NCBI GenBank assembly: GCA_913020275.1
Contig: CAJWBV010000002.1
Span: forward strand, 1-22,244
DNA length: 22,244 nucleotides
Origin: an uncultured Rhodobiaceae bacterium
GTDB lineage: Bacteria; Pseudomonadota; Alphaproteobacteria; RS24
Direction: 5' to 3'
The notes under the pieces are model-generated. The model had not been told where the DNA came from. It searched no databases and saw nothing but the letters and a program-made list of their open reading frames with translations. This document shows positions 17,094-22,244 of this stretch, piece by piece (position 1 is the stretch's first letter; each line of letters starts with the position of its first letter). A program made the translations under genes and the position numbers.

Positions 17094-18398
17094 ATGACAG
17101 AAACCAAATTCAACATACTTGTTCTGGGCGGCGGCGGGCGCGAACACGCCTTGTGCTGGAAAATTGCTGGCAGCCCACACTGCGCGCGGCTGTTTTGTGC
17201 ACCGGGCAATGGTGGCACGGCGGCGGTTGCCGAAAACATACACCTCGATGAAAAAGACCATGACGCTGTTGTGGCCTTCTGCCGCGAAAACACCATTGCG
17301 CTGGTGGTGATCGGCCCCGAAGCGCCGCTGGTCGACGGGCTGGCCGACACCTTGCAGGCCCATGAAATTGCCGCTTTTGGCCCCGGTGCCGCTGCCGCAC
17401 AACTTGAAGGCTCAAAAGGCTTCACCAAGGATTTATGCGCCGAAGCCAATATTCCGACTGCCGCCTATGGCCGCTTTACCGCGCCCGAACCGGCGCATGA
17501 CTATCTGAACGAACAAGCCCTGCCCATTGTTATCAAGGCAGACGGTCTGGCCGCCGGCAAGGGTGTTATCATTTGCGACACCATGGATGCCGCCCATGAA
17601 GCGATCGATTATATTTTTGACGGCGCGTTCGGCGCGGCCGGAGCCGAACTGGTGATTGAAGAATTTATGACCGGTGAGGAGGCCAGTTTCTTCGTGTTGT
17701 GCGACGGCCGCCATGCCCTGCCCCTGGCTACCGCGCAAGACCATAAGCGCGTGGGCGACGCAGACACCGGGCCGAACACAGGCGGCATGGGGGCTTACTC
17801 CCCCGCTTCCATTATGACACCGGAACTTGTGGCGCAGACGATGGATAAAATCATCCGCCCGACGCTGGACACGATGGCCGCGCGCGGCACGCCCTATCGC
17901 GGGGTTTTATATGCCGGCCTGATGCTGACCACCGAAGGCCCGAAGCTGGTGGAATATAATTGCCGCTTCGGTGACCCCGAAGCGCAAGTTTTGATGATGC
18001 GGCTGGAAAGCGATTTAATACCGGCGCTGATGGCCTCTGCTCGCGGTGATTTGTCTGGCATAGACCTTACCTGGTCGCAAGACCCGGCGCTAACGGTGGT
18101 GATGGCGGCACAAGGTTATCCCGGCAACTATGACAAGGGCACACGAATTTTGCTGGATGCGGTGGACGAGAGCGATGAACTGGTCGTGTTTCACGCGGGC
18201 ACGCAAGATGCGAGCGACGGCGCATTCACGGCGCAAGGGGGCCGCGTGTTGAACATCACCGCGCGGGGCAAAACAGTGGCACAGGCTCAAGCTGAGGCTT
18301 ATGCTGGATGCGAAAAGATCGACTGGCCCGAGGGCTTTTACCGCAAAGACATCGGCTGGCGCGAGATTGAGCGCGAGATGAACCAAGGGGAAAAATAA
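17094..18398 (+). CDS. purD: Phosphoribosylamine-glycine ligase (GAR synthetase)
   Basis: Joins glycine to phosphoribosylamine with ATP, step two of de novo purine synthesis in the cytoplasm. From the ATG at 17094 it has 434 residues, the usual size. It shows the N-terminal glycine-rich [11 protein letters not shown] (10-20), the ATP-grasp segments [12 protein letters not shown] (147-158) and [12 protein letters not shown] (189-200), [20 protein letters not shown] (216-235), and the metal-binding [11 protein letters not shown]. The frame is open back to 16959, inside xseA, but the protein match begins at [12 protein letters not shown] and the upstream part overlaps the divergent gene. The stop overlaps the start of the following kinase-like gene (TAATG), so those two are co-translated. 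Confidence 0.97.
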   Translation: MTETKFNILVLGGGGREHALCWKIAGSPHCARLFCAPGNGGTAAVAENIHLDEKDHDAVVAFCRENTIALVVIGPEAPLVDGLADTLQAHEIAAFGPGAAAAQLEGSKGFTKDLCAEANIPTAAYGRFTAPEPAHDYLNEQALPIVIKADGLAAGKGVIICDTMDAAHEAIDYIFDGAFGAAGAELVIEEFMTGEEASFFVLCDGRHALPLATAQDHKRVGDADTGPNTGGMGAYSPASIMTPELVAQTMDKIIRPTLDTMAARGTPYRGVLYAGLMLTTEGPKLVEYNCRFGDPEAQVLMMRLESDLIPALMASARGDLSGIDLTWSQDPALTVVMAAQGYPGNYDKGTRILLDAVDESDELVVFHAGTQDASDGAFTAQGGRVLNITARGKTVAQAQAEAYAGCEKIDWPEGFYRKDIGWREIEREMNQGEK

Positions 18399-19477
18399 TG
18401 CAAGACGAAGGTGTGGAACGCTACGGCGGAACCAAGGATGTCGCCGACAGCCACAAATTTGATGAAAAAAACCTGGAGGCTTATCTCGCCGCGCATGTTG
18501 AGGGTTTTGAAGGCCCGATGGAAGTGCGCCAATTCAAGGGCGGTCAGTCCAACCCGACCTATCAGATTGTCACACCGAAGAAAAAATACGTTATGCGCCG
18601 CAAACCGCCCGGCAAACTTCTGCCTTCTGCCCACGCAGTTGACCGCGAATATAAGGTAATCACAGCACTGGGAAAAATCGGCTTTCCCGTGCCGCGCACT
18701 TATTGCCTGTGCGAAGACGAAAGCGTGGTCGGCACTATCTTTTACGTTATGGACATGGTCGAGGGCCGCATTTTGTGGGACCCGCGCCTGCCGGATATTC
18801 CGCGCGAAGGCCGTCGCGCCATTTTCGAAGCCAAAATTTCAACACTGGCAAAATTGCACAATGCCGATTACGAGGCGATCGGGCTGGGCGATTTCGGCAA
18901 GCCGGGCAATTATTTTTCCCGCCAGATTTCGCGCTGGACAAAGCAATATCAAATGTCTGAAACGCAGAGCATCGACACGATGAACAAGCTGATTGACTGG
19001 TTGCCGGGCAATATTCCCGATGATGATGCCAATTCGATTGTGCATGGCGATTTCCGATTGGACAATATGGTGTTGCATGCCGACAAGCCCGAAGTGCTGG
19101 CCGTGCTCGATTGGGAATTGTCGACGCTCGGCCATCCGCTGGGCGATTTCACCTATCATCTGATGCAATGGTTCATGCCGTCCGAAGGTGCCTCGACCCA
19201 GACGTTGGAAGGGGTTGATTTCGACGCGCTCAATATCCCCGATGCCGCCGAATATACCCGCCTTTATTGCGAGCATACCGGACGCGACAGGATTGAGAAT
19301 ATGGATTTCTACATTGCCTATAACATGTTCCGACTGGCCGGCATTTTGCAAGGTATCGTCGGGCGTGTGCGCGATGGCACGGCCTCCAATGAACATGCCG
19401 CGCTGATGGAAGATCGCGTTAAACCGCTTTCAGATGTCGGCTGGTTTTACGCCCAAAAGGCCGGCGCGGTCGGCTGA
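18398..19477 (+). CDS. ACAD10/11-type aminoglycoside-phosphotransferase-fold kinase
   Basis: An APH-family kinase-like enzyme of 359 residues. The N-lobe includes QFKGGQSNPTYQIVT with VMRRKPPGKLLPSAHAV, which covers the ATP-binding lysine region. The catalytic loop reads HGDFRLDN (H216, D218, N223) and the metal-binding DWE is at D238, followed by LGHPLGDFTYHL. The LPSAHAVDREY and YFSRQISRWTKQY segments are those seen in the kinase domain of ACAD10/ACAD11, and in bacterial relatives such as LvaA that phosphorylate 4-hydroxyacyl-CoA. It starts on the last base of purD, with AGGGG about seven bases before the ATG. A matching acyl-CoA dehydrogenase begins at 21455. A 4-hydroxyacyl-CoA kinase is the best inference; drug resistance is unlikely. 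Confidence 0.88.
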   Translation: MQDEGVERYGGTKDVADSHKFDEKNLEAYLAAHVEGFEGPMEVRQFKGGQSNPTYQIVTPKKKYVMRRKPPGKLLPSAHAVDREYKVITALGKIGFPVPRTYCLCEDESVVGTIFYVMDMVEGRILWDPRLPDIPREGRRAIFEAKISTLAKLHNADYEAIGLGDFGKPGNYFSRQISRWTKQYQMSETQSIDTMNKLIDWLPGNIPDDDANSIVHGDFRLDNMVLHADKPEVLAVLDWELSTLGHPLGDFTYHLMQWFMPSEGASTQTLEGVDFDALNIPDAAEYTRLYCEHTGRDRIENMDFYIAYNMFRLAGILQGIVGRVRDGTASNEHAALMEDRVKPLSDVGWFYAQKAGAVG

Positions 19478-19485
19478 GCGCGAGC

Positions 19486-20052
19486 CTAAGCCCCCGCGAA
19501 TTTCAGGAAAACAAGCTCGGTATCGCCATAGCTGCGCCGCTGTGTTTCGGTGAAGCCGGCGGGTGCCTCGAACCCTGCACGCCGGTCTTCTTCAACCACC
19601 AGCATGGCGTCGTGCGCCAGCCAGTCGCCTGCGGCCAGCGCGTCCAGCGCGGCATCGGCCAGTTTCTTGCCATAAGGCGGGTCGGCAAAAACCAGATTGA
19701 AAACCGGCCCGGCGCTCGACACGCGCGGCCCAAGCCGCGTGGCATCACGGCGGTAAATTTTGGTGCGCCCCAGCACGCCGCAAGCATCGCAATTGTCACG
19801 CAAAGTGCCGCGCACGCGCGTATCATTTTCCACAAACAGGCAAAAATCGCCGCCGCGCGATAGCGCCTCAAGCCCCAGCGCACCGGTGCCGGCGAAGAGA
19901 TCCAGCACCCGCGCGCGCGCAAGCGAAAAATCGGCTTGCGACGCAAGAATTGAAAACAATGCTTCGCGAGTGCGCTCTCCGGTGGGCCGCGTGGTTCGAC
20001 CCTTGGGCGCGCTCAGCGGCGTGCCGCCAAATTCACCGCCGACGATGCGCAT
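19486..20052 (-). CDS. rsmD: 16S rRNA (guanine966-N2)-methyltransferase
   Basis: Methylates N2 of G966 in 16S rRNA with S-adenosylmethionine. From the ATG at 20052 it has 188 residues: MRIVGGEFGGTPL at the start, RPTGERTREALFSIL (22-36), the SAM-binding motif VLDLFAGTGALGLEA (49-63) and the catalytic DPPY (124-127). The frame is open upstream to 20163, but that part reads poorly and lies in rluB. The start overlaps the last 20 bases of rluB, so the two are probably co-expressed and coupled. Its stop is eight bases from the convergent kinase gene stop, leaving no room for a classical terminator. Confidence 0.95.
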   Translation of the reverse strand: MRIVGGEFGGTPLSAPKGRTTRPTGERTREALFSILASQADFSLARARVLDLFAGTGALGLEALSRGGDFCLFVENDTRVRGTLRDNCDACGVLGRTKIYRRDATRLGPRVSSAGPVFNLVFADPPYGKKLADAALDALAAGDWLAHDAMLVVEEDRRAGFEAPAGFTETQRRSYGDTELVFLKFAGA

Positions 20053-20887
20053 CAGAACGTTCACTGTCGGGCGCGGTTTCCTCGCCGACCAGCTTGTGCC
20101 ATTCGCGCCCCAATTGCTGGCGCAACACGCGGCGCGGCACTTCTTCGACCTGCCCGGCTTCAAGATTGCCCAGCTGGAAAGGCCCGAAAGACAAGCGGAT
20201 CAGCCGGTTCACCTTCAAATCCAAATGCTCGAGCACGCGCTTGATCTCGCGATTTTTGCCTTCGCGCAACGCGACGCTCATCCATACATTGCCGCCCTGC
20301 TTGCGTTCCAGTTCGGCATCAATGCTGCGGTAGCGTACACCGTCAATTTCAATACCGTTTTTCAAATTTGCCAGTCGCTCAGGATCTGCCGCGCCAAATG
20401 CCCGCACCCGATAGCGGCGCAACCACCCGGTGCTTGGCAGTTCGAGAAAACGCTTCAGACCGCCATCATTGGTCATCAGCAAAAGCCCTTCGGTGTTGAT
20501 ATCCAGCCGGCCGACCGCGTTAAGCCGCGGCAGATTGGGGGGCAGTTTCTGAAACACGGTAGGACGGCCTTCGGGGTCGCGTGTTGTGGTGACAAGTCCG
20601 GTTGTTTTGTGAAAGCGCCACAGGCGCGGCGGGTCGGGGGCACCCAACAGCTTGCCGTCGACACTGATTTTCTGCTGCGGCGTGACATTGAAAGCCGGCG
20701 TGTCAAGCCGCCTGCCGTCAACCGAAACACGCCCCTCGGCGATGAGCTTTTCAGCGTCGCGCCGCGAACACACGCCGGCGCGCGCCAGCACTTTGGCGAT
20801 GCGCTCACCGGCAAATGCCGATTTTTCCGCCGCGCGATTTTCGGTCGCCCTTTTATTGGCTGCCCGTTTTTTAGGTGTTTGCCCCAT
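20033..20887 (-). CDS. rluB: rRNA pseudouridine synthase, RsuA/RluB family
   Basis: Converts a uridine to pseudouridine in rRNA, probably position 2605 of 23S rRNA if it is RluB. The 284 residues hold a basic Ala/Lys/Arg N-terminal extension (about 1-25), an S4 RNA-binding domain (about 28-75, with RIAKVLARAGVCSRRDAEKLI), and a synthase domain whose catalytic aspartate is D129 in GRLDINTEGLLLMTNDG. REGKNREIKRVLEHL is the family's C-terminal signature. Many alphaproteobacterial versions carry long charged extensions; this one is compact, with a short basic tail. The ATG is at 20887 with only a weak GGA upstream. It overlaps rsmD and is divergent from tadA by 46 bases. RsuA or RluE/F paralogues are alternatives at subfamily level. 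Confidence 0.93.
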   Translation of the reverse strand: MGQTPKKRAANKRATENRAAEKSAFAGERIAKVLARAGVCSRRDAEKLIAEGRVSVDGRRLDTPAFNVTPQQKISVDGKLLGAPDPPRLWRFHKTTGLVTTTRDPEGRPTVFQKLPPNLPRLNAVGRLDINTEGLLLMTNDGGLKRFLELPSTGWLRRYRVRAFGAADPERLANLKNGIEIDGVRYRSIDAELERKQGGNVWMSVALREGKNREIKRVLEHLDLKVNRLIRLSFGPFQLGNLEAGQVEEVPRRVLRQQLGREWHKLVGEETAPDSERSDAHRRR

Positions 20888-20933
20888 GGGTTCCGTGTAG
20901 CACGCGTCGGGGCCACCATGCTAGTGTGCGCGC

Positions 20934-21398
20934 ATGAGCACATCCGATTACATGGCCATGGCGCTGGCTGAAGCCGAAGCAGCCGCGCACGCCGACGAAG
21001 TTCCTGTCGGCGCCGTTGTTGTGGCCGCCGACGGTACTGTGCTGGCGCGCACCGGCAATGCCATGCGGCGCGCCAATGACCCGACGGCGCATGCCGAAAT
21101 GTTGGCCTTGCGCGAAGCATGTGCAACGCTTGGCACAGACCGTCTGCCCGATTGCGACCTCTATGTGACGCTCGAACCCTGCACCATGTGTGCCGGCGCC
21201 ATTTCGCATGCGCGCATCAGGCGGCTATATTACGGTGCCAGCGACCGCAAGGCGGGCGCCGTGGACAATGGCGTGGCGTTTTTCGACCAACCCAGTTGCC
21301 ATCACAAGCCCGAGGTTTATGGCGGCATTCGCGAACAGGCCGCGGCGCGTTTGCTGAAAAACTTTTTCGCCCTGCGTCGAAATGAACCGTTTTTTTGA
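20934..21398 (+). CDS. tadA: tRNA-specific adenosine deaminase
   Basis: Deaminates A34 to inosine in the anticodon of tRNA-Arg(ACG); an essential zinc enzyme in most bacteria. The 154 residues show HAE (H53, catalytic E55) and PCxxC (C83, C86) of the cytidine-deaminase fold, with VPVGAVVV near the N-terminus and [16 protein letters not shown] at the C-terminus. The C-terminal part ends within the normal length. It is divergent from rluB, so the rsmD-rluB/tadA block joins three RNA-modifying genes. No clear ribosome site precedes the ATG at 20934. A GTGTGCGCGC run lies directly upstream, and the start rests on family length. An unrelated cytidine deaminase is excluded by the motif spacing and context. 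Confidence 0.96.
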   Translation: MSTSDYMAMALAEAEAAAHADEVPVGAVVVAADGTVLARTGNAMRRANDPTAHAEMLALREACATLGTDRLPDCDLYVTLEPCTMCAGAISHARIRRLYYGASDRKAGAVDNGVAFFDQPSCHHKPEVYGGIREQAAARLLKNFFALRRNEPFF

Positions 21399-21454
21399 TA
21401 GCCAACCCCGCGCCGCCTCTGCTTAAATTAAGGATACGTGAAGGGGAGATATCC

Positions 21455-22244
21455 ATGAATTTCGAACACAATGACAAAACCAAAGAACTGATTGCGCGGG
21501 TTGAGGCGTTTATGGACGCCCATATTTATCCCGCCGAATCTGTCTATGCGGAACAGATGGAAGCATTTGGTGAAAATCGCTGGCAAGTGCCGGCAATTCT
21601 GGAAGAATTGAAAGAAAAGGCCAAAGCCGAAGGTCTTTGGAATTTGTTTCTGCCCGAAAGTGAACGCGGCTACGGGCTGACCAATGTGGAATATGCGCCT
21701 CTCTGCGAAATTATGGGTCGCGTCGGCTTTGCCGCCGAAGTGTTCAACTGCTCGGCCCCCGACACAGGCAATATGGAAGTGCTGGAGCGTTACGGCAATG
21801 ACCGGCACAAAAAGGAATATATGGAGCCGCTTCTGGAAGGCAAAATTCGCTCCGCTTTCTTGATGACCGAACCGGCTGTGGCGTCTTCCGATGCGACCAA
21901 TATCGAAACCCGCATTGAGCGCGACGGCGACGAATATGTCATTAACGGGCGCAAATGGTGGTCTTCCGGTGTCGGTGATCCGCGCTGCTCAATCGCCATT
22001 GTGATGGGCAAAACGAACCCCGACGCCCCGCTGCACCAACAGCAATCGCAAGTTTTGGTGCCGCTGGATTCCCCCGGCATTGAAATTGTCCGCATGTTGC
22101 CTGTATTCGGGTTTGATGACGCACCGCACGGACATGCCGAAGTTGTTCTGAAAGATGTGCGCGTACCGGCTGAGAACCTTCTGCTCGGTGAAGGGCGTGG
22201 ATTTGAAATCGCACAAGGTCGTCTTGGCCCAGGCCGCATTCACC
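21455..22244 (+). CDS. Acyl-CoA dehydrogenase, ACAD10/11-type, 5' part
   Basis: An FAD-dependent acyl-CoA dehydrogenase cut by the right edge after about 263 residues; the full protein should be near 400-430. The N-terminal helical domain is followed by the flavin/substrate segment [13 protein letters not shown] (137-149) and the NGRKWWSSG turn (164-172). The segment [18 protein letters not shown] (246-263) is typical of the ACAD10/11 group, as is the early AHIYPAE. The catalytic base lies beyond the window. The ATG at 21455 has GGGGAG about seven bases upstream. It follows tadA by 56 bases, and a TTAAAT near 21423 is a poor promoter candidate. The kinase gene at 18398 is the likely functional partner. 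Without the C-terminus the subfamily is probable, not certain. Confidence 0.9.
   Translation, partial: MNFEHNDKTKELIARVEAFMDAHIYPAESVYAEQMEAFGENRWQVPAILEELKEKAKAEGLWNLFLPESERGYGLTNVEYAPLCEIMGRVGFAAEVFNCSAPDTGNMEVLERYGNDRHKKEYMEPLLEGKIRSAFLMTEPAVASSDATNIETRIERDGDEYVINGRKWWSSGVGDPRCSIAIVMGKTNPDAPLHQQQSQVLVPLDSPGIEIVRMLPVFGFDDAPHGHAEVVLKDVRVPAENLLLGEGRGFEIAQGRLGPGRIH

Noticed and set aside
18398..19477. Aminoglycoside resistance gene
   Set aside because: The APH fold is present, but the sequence resembles ACAD10/11 kinases, the neighbours are housekeeping genes, and there are no mobile element signs.
19760..20971. A 403-codon plus-strand open frame opposite rsmD and rluB
   Set aside because: Both minus-strand genes carry complete family motifs. 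The plus-strand frame shows no domain, crosses the divergent gap into tadA, and is explained by codon bias in GC-rich coding DNA.

Overview
This is a compact chromosomal core region of an alphaproteobacterium. The evidence for the class is a plant-type glutamate-cysteine ligase, a DUF2093 gene beside xseA, tldD beside a ctaC-ctaD-ctaB cluster, and an rsmD-rluB/tadA block. The Hyphomicrobiales or Parvibaculales are plausible, but I cannot place it lower than class with confidence. GC looks moderately high (high fifties by eye) and even across the window. I see no integrase, transposase, tRNA, rRNA or CRISPR array. No stretch over 300 bases lacks a gene; the largest gap is the divergent ctaC/tldD region of about 216 bases.

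Layout. Bases 1-2996 (minus): ctaC, ctaD and the 5' part of ctaB, the aa3-type oxidase core subunits plus heme O synthase. Bases 3213-4640 (plus): tldD. Bases 4654-6922 (minus): rsmE then gshA. Bases 6995-10428 (plus): ubiA, a membrane fatty acid desaturase, and tldE/pmbA. Bases 10431-14519 (plus): an MsbA-like ABC exporter, waaA and lpxK. They are joined to tldE and to each other by 2-nt spacing or short overlaps, forming a lipid A/Kdo unit. Bases 14516-17017 (minus): xseA, a 64-residue DUF2093 gene and a secreted M23-family protein. Bases 17094-19477 (plus): purD and an ACAD10/11-type kinase-like gene that overlap by one base. Bases 19486-20887 (minus): rluB and rsmD, overlapping. Bases 20934-21398 (plus): tadA. 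Bases 21455 to the end (plus): the N-terminal part of an ACAD10/11-type acyl-CoA dehydrogenase.

Functional themes. Respiration is served by ctaCDB and ubiA. Outer-membrane lipid A assembly is served by the exporter, waaA and lpxK, with the M23 protein adding cell-wall work. RNA modification is served by rsmE, rsmD, rluB and tadA. Both halves of the TldD/TldE protease lie within 7.2 kb. The kinase-like gene at 18398 and the dehydrogenase at 21455 match the two domains fused in mammalian ACAD10/ACAD11, suggesting a 4-hydroxyacyl-CoA route.

I found no clear, wholly undescribed system. The points most worth a second look are the split kinase/dehydrogenase pair, the altered metal-site motif in the M23 protein, the desaturase placed between ubiA and tldE, the tldE-to-lipid A coupling, and a 9-bp inverted repeat framing the rsmE/ubiA promoters.
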